NCBI RefSeq assembly: GCF_001426265.1
Contig: NZ_LMDG01000034.1
Location: 296,888-360,887 of the forward strand
DNA from: Rhizobium sp. Root1220
GTDB lineage: Bacteria; Pseudomonadota; Alphaproteobacteria; Rhizobiales; Rhizobiaceae
Length of the DNA: 64,000 bases
Reading direction: 5' to 3'
Shown here: piece after piece, positions 26,061-36,529 of the stretch
Position numbering within the stretch: position 1 is the first letter of the stretch
Layout: each line of letters starts with the position of its first letter
The notes under the pieces: generated by a model
What the model saw: the letters and a program-made list of their open reading frames with translations, nothing else
The model's database searches: none
What the model was told of the DNA's origin: nothing
Translations under genes and position numbers: made by a program

Positions 26061-26486
26061 ATGAAATCGACAAGCTATTACCCCGTCATCATGACAGGCG
26101 ATGTGGTCGGTACGGCGGCCTTCTATTGCGCATACTTCCGTTTTGAGCCGTTGTTCACGAGCGATTGGTATGTCCATCTGCGGTCAAAGGAAGACGAGCA
26201 TGTCACTCTGGCGGTGCTGGATGGCAGCCACGAGACCATCCCAACCGTCGCGCGCGGCAAGGTCTCCGGCCTGCTGCTGAACTTCGAGGTCGAGGATGTC
26301 GACGGCATCTACGACGATTGCCGGCGCGAAGGACTGCCGATTCTCAAGAAAATCTGCGACGAGGATTTCGGGCAACGCCACTTCATCACCGCCGACCCCA
26401 ACGGCGTTTTGATCGACATCATCAGGCCGATCCCGCCGAGCCCGGAGTATGCCGCGATGTATGACGGCTCGGCATTGCCGGCGTGA
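26061..26486 (+). CDS. VOC (glyoxalase/bleomycin-resistance) family protein
   Basis: 141 aa with the beta-alpha-beta-beta-beta repeats of the vicinal-oxygen-chelate fold: YYPVIMTGDVVGTAAFYCAYF at the start and FGQRHFITADPNGVLIDII at the end. GGAGG precedes the ATG by 5 bases. Such proteins isomerise or sequester electrophiles or antibiotics; the exact ligand is unknown. Because it is divergent from a TetR gene over paired operators, it is probably ligand-inducible. Confidence 0.85.
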   Translation: MKSTSYYPVIMTGDVVGTAAFYCAYFRFEPLFTSDWYVHLRSKEDEHVTLAVLDGSHETIPTVARGKVSGLLLNFEVEDVDGIYDDCRREGLPILKKICDEDFGQRHFITADPNGVLIDIIRPIPPSPEYAAMYDGSALPA

Positions 26487-26489
26487 GCG

Positions 26490-27203
26490 TCAAACGCGAA
26501 CGCCGAGTTCCTTCCTCGACAGCAACTTGTGCAGGTGAACCATCATGCCCGCGGCAAAAAGCGGCGTCAGCAGATTGACGATCGGAACCGCCAGGAAAGC
26601 GGCAATGACGAGTCCCGCCAGAAATACCGTGGATGCGTGTTTGGCACGAAACAGCCGCGCCTCGTCCGGCGTACGAAAGCGCATCGCGGCAAACTCGAAG
26701 AATTCCCGCCCGAGCAGGTAGCCATTCACCACGAAGAACGCGATCAGATTGACGCCGGGCACGAAAAGCAAGGCGAGTGCGATGATATTTCCGGCGATGA
26801 CGACGCCCAGAAACTTCACCGAACTCAACAATGCGGGCCCAAGCGGCATGGCGTTGCCTGCCACGTCGTCGGGGTAATCGCGCCTCTCAACCACGTCGGC
26901 CACGTCATCGAGAAACAGACCGGCGATCAGGGCTGTCACCGGCGAAAGAAGCAGCGCCAACCCGAGGGCAAGCCCGATAGCAGCGGCAATCGCCAGCACG
27001 AAGCCAAGCCAGCCGGCCCAGTCCGGCATCGCCGGAAGGAACGCGGCGACCCATGGAAACACGACCGATATAAAGATGCTGCGCAGCGCCAGCCAGAGGC
27101 CGATAAGAACGAGTAGTGTCAGGCCCAGCACCTTCCAGAAGACCGAGCGCGTTTCCGGCGCGAAAAGATTGGCGGCAGACAGGCGGGCGGCTTGGAAGAT
27201 CAT
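26490..27203 (-). CDS. EI24 / CysZ-like membrane protein
   Basis: 237 aa. About four long hydrophobic segments, with a distinctive hydrophobic stretch FVPGVNLIAFFVVNGYLLGREFFEFAAMRF, typical of the EI24 (PF07264) family that includes the E. coli sulfate transporter CysZ. Sulfate uptake for cysteine synthesis is the known role of CysZ, but alphaproteobacterial members are poorly studied. GGAGACGCC precedes the ATG. It ends 3 bases from the convergent VOC gene. Confidence 0.8.
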   Translation of the reverse strand: MIFQAARLSAANLFAPETRSVFWKVLGLTLLVLIGLWLALRSIFISVVFPWVAAFLPAMPDWAGWLGFVLAIAAAIGLALGLALLLSPVTALIAGLFLDDVADVVERRDYPDDVAGNAMPLGPALLSSVKFLGVVIAGNIIALALLFVPGVNLIAFFVVNGYLLGREFFEFAAMRFRTPDEARLFRAKHASTVFLAGLVIAAFLAVPIVNLLTPLFAAGMMVHLHKLLSRKELGVRV

Positions 27204-27431
27204 CTGGCGTCTCCGGTTGTATCAACCATGTAGGAATCGGACGAATGAACGGCAAGGCTGAAATAAAGCGCCGGAATGAACGCAAATCTTGTCGCAAAAT
27301 TTATATTAATATATAGTCATCTATCATCTGAAATTGCTTGAGCCTGAGACGCAGCTTGTGGATTAGTTGCGAACGGCACGATTGCCCTCGCGCATCTCAT
27401 AAATGCTTCCGGGAAGATCAGGACGGCTGCC

Positions 27432-28286
27432 GTGGAAGACTTCGTTCACAAGCTCCGCCAATACGCCAAGTCTGGCACTCCGGCTGAGCGGCGCATCGCC
27501 AAATATTTCGCGGAACACTTGAACGATTTGCCGTTCGAGACCGCTGCATCAGTCGCCGATCGACTGGATCTTAGCCCGATGACGGTGGGACGCTTTTTGC
27601 GCGCGCTCGGCTACCAGGGCCTGGATAGCGTCAAGATCCACATACGCGACACGACGACGATTTCGCCGACTCAACTGCAGGCGTCGCTGACCGAACTGCA
27701 AACCGATGCGTCGGCCGGCAAGCCATTGGCTGTGCTTGTCTCGGAGCAGATCCAGGCGCTTCACTACATCTATCATCTGACCGGCCAGCAGCAATGGAAA
27801 GAGGCCGTCTCGATGATCGGCGCAGCCCGGGAAGTTTATATTGCCACACATGCACGGATGTCCGGCTTTGCATCACACTTCGGTCAACGGTTGACCGAAG
27901 CCCGCGATGGCGTGCAGGCGCTGGATGGTACCGGGAGCCGCTTTGCCGAGCTTTTCGCTCGGATTGACGGCAACGACGCGCTTCTCATTGTCGTCGATTG
28001 TCGTCGTTTCGGAAAGGCCCGCCTGCTGGTGCGTACCGCACGGCGTTATGGATACAAGGTCCTCCTGATCACGGCTCAGGGCTCGAACTGGATTCCGGAC
28101 CAGGCCAACCTCGCTCTGACCTTGCCACCGCCTCGCACGGCGGATGACGACAACTTGCCATCGCTGGTGGCCCTGCTCGACTGCCTCGCAAAGGCCGTCA
28201 TCGCCGACGCAGGCGAGGAAGCCGTTGCCCGCGGCCGGCGTATGGCCGAATTTGGTGGCATCATGGGCGAAAGCGGCACGCGATAG
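27432..28286 (+). CDS. MurR/RpiR family transcriptional regulator
   Basis: 284 aa with a GTG start. The N-terminal RpiR helix-turn-helix (about 15-75, ASVADRLDLSPMTVGRFLRALGY) is followed by a SIS sugar-isomerase domain (about 125-260, VYIATHARMSGFASHFGQRL ... GNDALLIVVDCRRFGK) that usually senses a phosphosugar. The RBS is poor. The 228 bases upstream include an AT-rich patch (27298-27320) that may hold the promoter. It is convergent with the polyol operon and may regulate it together with the SorC protein at the far end. Confidence 0.85.
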   Translation: MEDFVHKLRQYAKSGTPAERRIAKYFAEHLNDLPFETAASVADRLDLSPMTVGRFLRALGYQGLDSVKIHIRDTTTISPTQLQASLTELQTDASAGKPLAVLVSEQIQALHYIYHLTGQQQWKEAVSMIGAAREVYIATHARMSGFASHFGQRLTEARDGVQALDGTGSRFAELFARIDGNDALLIVVDCRRFGKARLLVRTARRYGYKVLLITAQGSNWIPDQANLALTLPPPRTADDDNLPSLVALLDCLAKAVIADAGEEAVARGRRMAEFGGIMGESGTR

Positions 28287-28288
28287 AG

Positions 28289-29872
28289 CTACTCCATCGC
28301 TTCCAGTTCCGCGCGATGACGATACATCGCTAGCAGCCGACGGTACTCCCGGTCGTAGAGTGGCTGCTTGGCGACATCGGGTGATCGTTCCTCGCCGCCA
28401 GGATACATGGCAGTGCCGGCCGCCGCGAGATCACTGTACAAACCGCAGGCCACCGATGCCGCCATCGCGGTGCCAAGAAGCACCGCTTCATTCATTTTGG
28501 GCACGACAACCTTGCAGCCGGTAGCATCCGAATAGAGCTCCATCAGCACCGGATTTTTCACATGCCCGCCGGCGACATGAAGCGTGTCGGGCGCATAGCC
28601 ATATGCCTTCATTTGCTGGAGGATGTGGCGGATGCCGAGTGCGATCGCTACCGCAGTGCGCCAGTAAAGCGCGCAAAGCCCATCGAAGGACGTGTCGAGA
28701 GTGAGGCCGCTGACGGCGCCGACCGCATGAGGATCGGCGAGCGGCGATCGATTGCCGTGAAAATCCGGCAGCACAAAGAGGCGAGCACCGAATGCGGCGC
28801 CCTCTTCAGTGCGCAGCTGTGCGATGCGCGAGACGATCTTCTGATGCAGTACCGCCGTCGGCTCGCCACCGGCTGCATGCATGCGAACAATGTGATCGAG
28901 CAGCGCGCCAGTCGCGGACTGGCCCGCTTCGACGAGCCATGAACCGGGAAACACGGTCTCATAGTAAGGCCCCCACATGCCGTGGCTAGGCCTTCGCTCC
29001 CGCGAGAACGAGACGATGCAGCTGGACGTGCCGGCAATAAGCGCCAGCTGGCGCTCCAGGAGATCGGGATCGTGCGCATTGCCACCAAGCGTGCCGAGCG
29101 CACCGGCATAGGCATCGACCATACCCGCCGACACATGGCATTCGGTCGTCAGGCCGAGCGCCGATGCCGCTTCCTGCGTCAGCGTTCCGACGCTTTGACC
29201 GACCGGAACCGACTCGGCCGGCAGACTGCCGCGCTCGAGCAGATCGGACAGACCGATCCGCTCGAGAAAGTCATGCTGCCACCCGTTCTCGAGATGCGCG
29301 AGATAATTCCACTTCGCCGTCAACGTGCAACGCGACCGCGCCAGCGACCCCGTTGCCTTCCAGGTCATGAAATCCGACAAGTCGAACAGATAACCGGTAT
29401 TGGTCCAGGTGCCGGGTAGCTTCCGCTTCAGCCACATCAGCTTCGGCATTTCCATCTCCGGCGACATGAAATGCCCCGAATGCTCAAGGACCGCATGTCC
29501 GGTCGCGGTGCAGAAGTCGGCTTCCCTCAGTGCGCGATGATCGAGCCAGACAATCGTGTCGAAGCGTCGTTCTCCGCCTGTTGAAACGCTGATCTGCCCG
29601 CCATCGATATCGCGGACCACGAGGGAACAGGTCGCATCGAACCCGATCGCACCGACCGATGCGGGCGGCGCGCCGGATTGCTCCATGGCTTTGCGCACCG
29701 CGATGCAGACGGCGGACCATATGTCTTCGGAATCGTGCTCGGCATGGTTTTCACGCGGCCGGTTCATGATGATCGGGTGCTCGGCCTTGCCCAGCAGCAG
29801 GCCACGGGCGTCGAAAACGCCGGCGCGCGCACTGCCCGTGCCGATATCGACCGCGACCACATGCTGAGGCAT
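28289..29872 (-). CDS. FGGY-family pentulose kinase (D-ribulokinase/xylulokinase-like)
   Basis: 527 aa. Two actin-like ATPase domains. The N-terminal phosphate motif VAVDIGTGSARAGVFD, the sugar-binding region GFDATCSLVV and the C-terminal adenosine motif LHVAGGHVKNPVLM are visible. Overall it resembles the FGGY/YDR109c ribulokinase group more than classical XylB. It starts in a TAATG overlap with the stop of the HAD gene, so the two are coupled. In this operon it would phosphorylate the ketose made by the polyol dehydrogenase (for example D-xylulose from D-arabitol, or D-ribulose from ribitol). Confidence 0.88.
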   Translation of the reverse strand: MPQHVVAVDIGTGSARAGVFDARGLLLGKAEHPIIMNRPRENHAEHDSEDIWSAVCIAVRKAMEQSGAPPASVGAIGFDATCSLVVRDIDGGQISVSTGGERRFDTIVWLDHRALREADFCTATGHAVLEHSGHFMSPEMEMPKLMWLKRKLPGTWTNTGYLFDLSDFMTWKATGSLARSRCTLTAKWNYLAHLENGWQHDFLERIGLSDLLERGSLPAESVPVGQSVGTLTQEAASALGLTTECHVSAGMVDAYAGALGTLGGNAHDPDLLERQLALIAGTSSCIVSFSRERRPSHGMWGPYYETVFPGSWLVEAGQSATGALLDHIVRMHAAGGEPTAVLHQKIVSRIAQLRTEEGAAFGARLFVLPDFHGNRSPLADPHAVGAVSGLTLDTSFDGLCALYWRTAVAIALGIRHILQQMKAYGYAPDTLHVAGGHVKNPVLMELYSDATGCKVVVPKMNEAVLLGTAMAASVACGLYSDLAAAGTAMYPGGEERSPDVAKQPLYDREYRRLLAMYRHRAELEAME

Positions 29873-30561
29873 TAAAGGTGCATCCCGTCCTGATTATGTT
29901 TTCGGACAAGGTGTATCAAATCCGGCATCGCGTCAAACACCGCCTCGGGCGATAACCGGTCAAGTTCAGCACGATAGCCGGGGAAATTGGCGTGCGAGCC
30001 GCCCGTGAAGGCAAACACCGTCATCCCGGCCGCCTTGGCGGCTTCGATGCCGGCTGGACTGTCTTCAATGACCACGCAATTGACTGGATCGACATGCATT
30101 TCGCGTGCCGCATGCAGGAAGAGATCCGGTGCCGGCTTGCCATGCCTGACCATCGTCGCGCTGAAAATATTCGGCAGCCGGTCGATCAGGCCGGTGACCG
30201 TCAGCGACAGCCGGATACGTTCGACCTGACTGGAGGAGGCCACGCAACAAGGAATGTCAAGCTCGTCGATGGTTGCCGCAATGCCGTCGATCGCCTTCAA
30301 CTCCTTGCGAAAACGGGCGTACAGATCGGTGCGGATCTGTTCGAGGAACGCATCGCCGGGATGAACCTTGTATTCGTTTTTCATCGTATCGATAACGGTT
30401 GCAAGGCTGCGTCCGAGGAAGCGTCCATAGACCTCATCCTCGGTGATCGGCACTCCGAGATCGTTCATCGCCTTGACGAGGACGCTGACCGAAATTGGCT
30501 CGCTGTCGACCAGAACGCCGTCGCAATCGAAAATGACCAGCCGTGTTTCAGCGTCAGCCAT
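29872..30561 (-). CDS. HAD-superfamily sugar-phosphatase-like hydrolase
   Basis: 229 aa. HAD subfamily IA: motif I FDCDGVLVDSE (nucleophile Asp and acid Asp), a helical cap (about 20-90), motif II CCVASSS, motif III Lys in HGKPAPDLFLHAA and motif IV EDSPAGIEAAKAAGM. These resemble YfbT/GPP-type sugar phosphatases or beta-phosphoglucomutase. The start at 30561 is chosen from homology; the RBS is weak and an ATG at 30612 is possible. It sits between dehydrogenase and kinase genes, so it may remove unwanted sugar phosphates. Confidence 0.82.
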   Translation of the reverse strand: MADAETRLVIFDCDGVLVDSEPISVSVLVKAMNDLGVPITEDEVYGRFLGRSLATVIDTMKNEYKVHPGDAFLEQIRTDLYARFRKELKAIDGIAATIDELDIPCCVASSSQVERIRLSLTVTGLIDRLPNIFSATMVRHGKPAPDLFLHAAREMHVDPVNCVVIEDSPAGIEAAKAAGMTVFAFTGGSHANFPGYRAELDRLSPEAVFDAMPDLIHLVRKHNQDGMHL

Positions 30562-30631
30562 GGGAGACCCAATCAAAGTGTGATGCGCGCCGCGCGCCGC
30601 GTGCAGCGGCACCCGCGCCGCAATTCCATCC

Positions 30632-32113
30632 TTACACCGCGAGCTTGTCGTCGAGATAGATCTGCAGGGTCTCGCGTGTGCCCTTTTCCCACAGAGTTTT
30701 CAGGGCGTGCGAGAAGCGTTTCCGGAAGAGCTCAGACTTCGCCACCTCTCCAAAAATGTCGTCGAAAGCGAGGAAGGCCATTGGATCGGCCTTGGCTTTC
30801 AGCGCCGCGGCATGCAAGCGGTCGGCGCTGGCATCGTTGAAGACGATGTCCTTGCCGCTGTCGGTCTTCCCGGCGAAATAGCGGCACCACAGTGCCGAGA
30901 CCAACGCGAGGCCGACGACGTCCCGACCCTTGTTCAGATTGTCGAGCGTCGAAGGAAGAATGAATTTCGGTTGGCGGTTGGAGCCGTCCTGCGCCAGACG
31001 CGGGATGGTGTCGGCGATCTTCGGATTGAGAAGCCGATGCTCGATCAGCGCGAAATAGTCCGTCAGCGAGGTATTCGGAACCGGCGGAACGATCGGGATG
31101 ATCTCATCCTTTTCAAGCTTTGCGAGGAAGGCCCGGATCAACGGGTCTTCCATCGCGCCATGGACGAAGTGGATATCCATCAACGCGGCCGGATAGGCGA
31201 TTGCCGCATGGCCGCCGTTCAGGATGCGGATTTTCATGTGCTCATAGGGCGTCACGTCGGGAACGAAGGTCACGCCAACATTTTCCAGTGCCGGCCGGCC
31301 GGCTGTGAACTTGTCTTCCAGCACCCACTGCTTGAACTCTTCGCAATAGACCGGCCAATTGTCCTCGATGTCGAATGCATCCTTCAGCAGGTCGATCTCG
31401 CGTTGACCCGTCGCCGGTGTGATTCGGTCAACCATTGCGTTCGGGAAGGCGACATTGGCCTTGATCCAGTCGGCAAAGGCGGGATCTGAAAGGTTCGCCG
31501 TACCGACGACGGCATTCGCGGTCACGATGCCGTTGTGCGGAATGTTGTCGCACGACATCACGGTGAAAGGCACAAGGCCTTTGTCCTTGCGGGCTTTGAG
31601 GCCGGCGACGATCAGGCCGAACACCGTCTTCGGATCCGACGGGTTCCGACCGTCGGCTGCGATCGCGGGGTGCGACGGGTTGAATCTGCCCGAGGCATCA
31701 ATGAAATAGCCACCCTCGGTGATCGTCATCGAAACGATACGGATCGTGGGATCGGCGAGTTGGGCGATGATCGTCTTGGAATCGCCAACCGGCAGAATGT
31801 CGATCATCGGCGCGGTAACGCGCGCCGCTGTCTTGTTGTTGTCCTGCTCGACAACCGTTGTCAGGAAGTCCTGGGCAGCGAGCTTCTCGCGCATGGCCGC
31901 ATCGGATGGCAGGATGCCGGCGCCAATGATCGCCCAGTCGTAGGCCTGACCCTTGTTGAAAAGATCGTCGAGATAGATCGCCTGGTGGGCGCGGTGGAAA
32001 TTCCCCACGCCGAAGTGCACGATACCCGCCGTCAGCGACGCACGCTGATAGGCCGGTATGGCGGCCGTCTTTGCCGCTTCGGAAAGCGTTGCCAGCGATA
32101 GTTTGCACGTCAT
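30632..32113 (-). CDS. mtlK: Mannitol 2-dehydrogenase family polyol dehydrogenase
   Basis: 493 aa. Long-chain secondary alcohol dehydrogenase. The N-terminal Rossmann part begins with IVHFGVGNFHRAHQAIYLDDL, and the C-terminal helical domain holds the catalytic Lys in KIRILNGGHAAIAY. The family oxidises D-mannitol to fructose, and often D-arabitol to D-xylulose, with NAD. AGAGGA precedes the ATG. It lies 107 bases after the transporter ATPase gene in the same direction. The assignment to mannitol rather than another polyol is by neighbourhood (smo-type transporter). Confidence 0.9.
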   Translation of the reverse strand: MTCKLSLATLSEAAKTAAIPAYQRASLTAGIVHFGVGNFHRAHQAIYLDDLFNKGQAYDWAIIGAGILPSDAAMREKLAAQDFLTTVVEQDNNKTAARVTAPMIDILPVGDSKTIIAQLADPTIRIVSMTITEGGYFIDASGRFNPSHPAIAADGRNPSDPKTVFGLIVAGLKARKDKGLVPFTVMSCDNIPHNGIVTANAVVGTANLSDPAFADWIKANVAFPNAMVDRITPATGQREIDLLKDAFDIEDNWPVYCEEFKQWVLEDKFTAGRPALENVGVTFVPDVTPYEHMKIRILNGGHAAIAYPAALMDIHFVHGAMEDPLIRAFLAKLEKDEIIPIVPPVPNTSLTDYFALIEHRLLNPKIADTIPRLAQDGSNRQPKFILPSTLDNLNKGRDVVGLALVSALWCRYFAGKTDSGKDIVFNDASADRLHAAALKAKADPMAFLAFDDIFGEVAKSELFRKRFSHALKTLWEKGTRETLQIYLDDKLAV

Positions 32114-32220
32114 GTCTCAGTCCTCTTGAAGGTCTCGAGGCCACCATGCAGCCCCGGTTTCGCGGCGCCGGGCACTGTTGTCCGGTGCACACTTGTCGTC
32201 CCAGCCCGCCGACCCGCGGC

Positions 32221-33219
<999 letters not shown>

Positions 33220-33237
33220 GTTTCTCTCCCTTGTTTC

Positions 33238-34068
33238 TTATTTCACCGCGCCGAAAGTCAGGCCGCGGACGAGTTGTTTTTGGCTGAACCAGCCGAGGAT
33301 CAGGATCGGGGCAATCGCCATGGTCGATGCTGCGGAAAGCTTGGCGTAAAACAGGCCTTCGGGGCTGGAATAAGAGGCAATGAAGGCCGTCAGCGGTGCT
33401 GCTTTTGAAGCGGTCAAGTTCAGCGTCCAGAAGGCCTCGTTCCATGCCAGGATGACGTTGAGAAGAAGCGTCGACGCAATACCCGGCACCGCCATCGGCG
33501 TCAGCACGTAGATGATTTCCTTGGCAAGCGAGGCGCCATCCATGCGGGCCGCTTCAAGGATCTCGCCAGGGATTTCCTTGAAGTAGGTATAGAGCATCCA
33601 GACGATGATCGGCAGGTTGATCAGCGTCAGGACGATCACCAGTCCCAGGCGGCTGTCCAGCAGGCCCGTGTTGCGGAACATCAGGTAGATCGGGATCAGC
33701 GCGCCGACCGGCGGCATCATCTTTGTCGACAGCATCCACATCAACACGTCCTTGGTCCGCTTGGTCGGCGAAAACGCCATGGCCCAAGCGGCCGGGATGG
33801 CGATAATCAGTCCGATCAGCGTCGAGCCGAACGAGATGATCACCGAGTTCATGAAGTGGCTCAGGTAGTTCGACCGCGACTGCACCTCCGCGTAGTTCTC
33901 CGTCGTCCAATGAAAGAAGAGGAACTGCGGTGGAGAGGCGATAGCATCGGCCTCCGTCTTGAAGCTCGTCAGGAACGTCCAAAGGATCGGAAAGAAGATC
34001 AGGATGCCGATCGTCCAGGCGATGGCGGTCATCACCACCTTGCGCTGGGTTGTGACTTTTCTAGCCAT
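33238..34068 (-). CDS. smoG: Polyol ABC transporter permease (SmoG/MalG-like)
   Basis: 276 aa. Six transmembrane helices and the EAA motif EAARMDGASLAKEIIYVLTPM near residue 190. The chosen ATG lies one base after the stop of the preceding permease gene and follows GGAGGC; a longer open frame upstream overlaps that gene and is not coding. It forms the channel with the upstream permease. Confidence 0.9.
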   Translation of the reverse strand: MARKVTTQRKVVMTAIAWTIGILIFFPILWTFLTSFKTEADAIASPPQFLFFHWTTENYAEVQSRSNYLSHFMNSVIISFGSTLIGLIIAIPAAWAMAFSPTKRTKDVLMWMLSTKMMPPVGALIPIYLMFRNTGLLDSRLGLVIVLTLINLPIIVWMLYTYFKEIPGEILEAARMDGASLAKEIIYVLTPMAVPGIASTLLLNVILAWNEAFWTLNLTASKAAPLTAFIASYSSPEGLFYAKLSAASTMAIAPILILGWFSQKQLVRGLTFGAVK

Positions 34069-34069
34069 C

Positions 34070-34942
34070 TCAAGCCTCCAGATTCTTGCCGACAAGGCGG
34101 ACAAGGAAGATCGCGACGATATTGGCAAGGATGACAGCGACGATACCACCCGCCGAAGCGCCGCCGATATCGAACTGCAGAAGCGCCTGCACATAGACCA
34201 GGTAGGTGAGGTTCGTGCTCTGCGTGCCGGGGCCGCCATTCGTGGTGACCAGGATTTCGGCAAACACGGAGAGCAGGAAGATCGTCTGGATCAGGATCAC
34301 CACGGTGATGGCGCGCGCCATGTGCGGCAGGATGATGTAGATGAACTTCGAGATCGGGCCGGCGCCGTCCATCTCGGCGGCTTCCTTCTGCTCTTCGTCG
34401 AGCGACTGCAGCGCCGTGAGCATGATGAGTGTCGCAAAGGGCAACCATTGCCAGGCAACGATCAGGATGATCGAGAACAGGGGCGCATTTGCAAGCCAGT
34501 CAAAAGGCTGCAGACCGACCGCCTTGGCAAGATGCGCGAAGAGCCCGTTGACCGGGTTCATGAACATGTTTTTCCAGACGAGTGCGGCAACTGTCGGCAT
34601 CACGAAGAAGGGTGCGATCACCAATATGCGCACGATCCCCTGACCATAGATGTCCTGGTCGAGCAGCAGCGCAAAAAGAATGCCGCCCACAACGGTGATC
34701 AGCAGAACGCCGAGCACCAGCAACAGCGTATTGATCAACGCCGCGAAGAATGCCGGATCCGTCAGGAAATACTGGTAGTTCAGGAAGCCGACGAAGGTTT
34801 CCATTCCCGGGTTGAGGAGATTGTAGTTCAGCAGCGAGAAATAGATCGTCATCGCGAGCGGGACGATCATCCACAGGAAGAGAAGCACAACGGACGGTGC
34901 GATCATCATTCGCGCTGCGGAGCGGGTGTGTAACGTTGCCAT
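34070..34942 (-). CDS. smoF: Polyol ABC transporter permease (SmoF/MalF-like)
   Basis: 290 aa. Six transmembrane helices with the EAA loop (KEAAEMDGAGPISKFIYIILPHM, about residues 200-222). It lies 137 bases after the binding-protein gene, across a strong hairpin with a U-tract. Confidence 0.9.
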   Translation of the reverse strand: MATLHTRSAARMMIAPSVVLLFLWMIVPLAMTIYFSLLNYNLLNPGMETFVGFLNYQYFLTDPAFFAALINTLLLVLGVLLITVVGGILFALLLDQDIYGQGIVRILVIAPFFVMPTVAALVWKNMFMNPVNGLFAHLAKAVGLQPFDWLANAPLFSIILIVAWQWLPFATLIMLTALQSLDEEQKEAAEMDGAGPISKFIYIILPHMARAITVVILIQTIFLLSVFAEILVTTNGGPGTQSTNLTYLVYVQALLQFDIGGASAGGIVAVILANIVAIFLVRLVGKNLEA

Positions 34943-34992
34943 GGCGACGACCGATCATGTCAGGAGGGGTGAACGGCTGCAGGGCAGCTAAG

Positions 34993-35036
34993 CAAAAAAG
35001 AGGGCCGCCGACGCAATTCGGGCAAATCGGCGACCC
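34993..35036 (-). terminator. Intrinsic terminator-like hairpin after smoE
   Basis: On the minus strand the stem GGGTCGCCGA / TCGGCGGCCC (one mismatch, 15-base loop) is followed by TCTTTTTT. It lies 43 bases after the binding-protein stop and before the permease genes. It is probably leaky, so that binding protein is made in excess. Confidence 0.75.
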
Positions 35037-35079
35037 AGATGGGCGGAGAGGTCAAACGCCCCGCCTTCTCAGGAGGTTA

Positions 35080-36390
35080 TCACTTGATGTAGCCAGCCTT
35101 CGTCATTTCGCGGGTGGTCAGCTGCTGTGCGCTCTGCAGAGCCTGGTCGACCGAGACCTGGCCGGCAAGAGCTGCTGCGAACTGCTGGCCGACCGCCGTG
35201 CCGATGCCTTGGAATTCAGGAATGGCGACGAACTGGACACCGACATAGGGGACCGGCTTGACGGTCGGCTTGGTTGGATCCGCCGCGTTGATGCTCTCAA
35301 GTGTCATCTTCGCGAACGGTGCTGCCTTCTCGTACTCGGCGTTCGCATAAAGCGAAGAGCGAGTACCCGGAGGTGCATTCAGCCAGCCTTCCTTTTCGGC
35401 GACGAGGTTGGTGTAGTCCTTGCTCGTTGCCCAGGCGACGAACTTTTCAGCCGCTTCGACCTTCTGCGAGCCCGCCGGGATGGCGAGGTTCCAGGCCCAA
35501 AGCCAGTTGCCGCGCTTGCCGAGGCCTTTGTCCGGAGCCAGAGCGAAACCGACCTTGTCGGCGACGGTCGATTCCTTCGGGTTGCTGACGAAGGACGCAG
35601 CAACCGTCGCATCGATCCACATACCGCACTTACCCGTCTGGAAGAGCGCCAGGTTTTCGTTGAAGCCGTTTGACGAGGCACCGGGAGGGCCGGCTTCCTT
35701 CATCAGGTTGACGTAGAAGTTCAGTGTGTCCTTCCACTCCGGCTGATCGAACTGCGGCTTCCACTGTTCGTCGAACCAACGGGCGCCGAAGGAGTTCGAC
35801 ATAGCCGTCAGGAAGGCCATGTTCTCACCCCAGCCGGCCTTGCCGCGCAGGCAGATACCGTAGATTTCCTTGTCCTTGTTGGTGATCTTCTTCGCGGCGT
35901 CCGCGATGAAATCCCAGGTCGGTGCATCAGGCATCTTAAGGCCGGCAGCGTCGAACAGGTCCTTGCGGTACATGACCATCGAGCTTTCGCCGTAGAACGG
36001 CGCGGCATAGAGCTTGCCGTCCGTGGTCAGACCGCTGCGAATTGCCGGCAGCAGATCATCCGGATCGTAGTTGGCGCCAAGATTGTCGAGTGGCAGAAGC
36101 CAACCCTGCTTCGCCCAGATCGGAACTTCATAGGTACCGATGGTAAGCACGTCGTACTGGCCGCCCTTGGTCGCGATATCAGTCGTGACCTTCTGGCGCA
36201 GGACGTTCTCTTCGAGCGTTACCCACTCGAGATCAATACCTGGGTTCTTGGCCTTGAAGTCATCCGTCAGCTTCTGCATTCGGATCATGTCGCCGTTGTT
36301 CACGGTCGCGATTGTCAGCGTTTCGGCCGAAGCCATGCCGGCAAACGCCAGTGCCGAGCAGGCGCCCAGCAGAAAAGTTCTCAATGTCAT
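35080..36390 (-). CDS. smoE: Polyol ABC transporter substrate-binding protein (SmoE-like)
   Basis: 436 aa. Sec signal peptide MTLRTFLLGACSALAFAGMASA (cleavage near residue 22), then a type I-D extracellular sugar-binding fold (LTIATVNNGDMIRMQKLTDDF, TIGTYEVPIWAKQGWLLPL, CGMWIDATVAASFV). It is very similar in plan to the sorbitol/mannitol-binding proteins of rhizobia and Rhodobacter. GGGAGGAAG precedes the ATG. It is the first gene of the operon smoEFGK-mtlK-HAD-kinase; the SorC regulator gene lies upstream in the same direction. Confidence 0.88.
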   Translation of the reverse strand: MTLRTFLLGACSALAFAGMASAETLTIATVNNGDMIRMQKLTDDFKAKNPGIDLEWVTLEENVLRQKVTTDIATKGGQYDVLTIGTYEVPIWAKQGWLLPLDNLGANYDPDDLLPAIRSGLTTDGKLYAAPFYGESSMVMYRKDLFDAAGLKMPDAPTWDFIADAAKKITNKDKEIYGICLRGKAGWGENMAFLTAMSNSFGARWFDEQWKPQFDQPEWKDTLNFYVNLMKEAGPPGASSNGFNENLALFQTGKCGMWIDATVAASFVSNPKESTVADKVGFALAPDKGLGKRGNWLWAWNLAIPAGSQKVEAAEKFVAWATSKDYTNLVAEKEGWLNAPPGTRSSLYANAEYEKAAPFAKMTLESINAADPTKPTVKPVPYVGVQFVAIPEFQGIGTAVGQQFAAALAGQVSVDQALQSAQQLTTREMTKAGYIK

Positions 36391-36425
36391 ATCTTCCTCC
36401 CAGAAGATGGATTGCGAGCATTCGC

Positions 36426-36440
36426 TTTGCTCATGGGCAA
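36426..36440. promoter_or_regulatory. Candidate SorC operator upstream of smoE
   Basis: TTTGCTCATGGGCAA is an imperfect dyad (TTGC/GCAA) 36 bases upstream of the smoE ATG. The half-site TTTGCTCA recurs exactly in the inverted repeat at 36530-36554. Confidence 0.45.
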
Positions 36441-36529
36441 TTACTCATCCTGGCGCAACAAAAGTCAATCACCAATCGTTGCTGCGACAGCGAAGAAAAC
36501 AGCCATCAATTTGATTTCAAAAGAAAATA

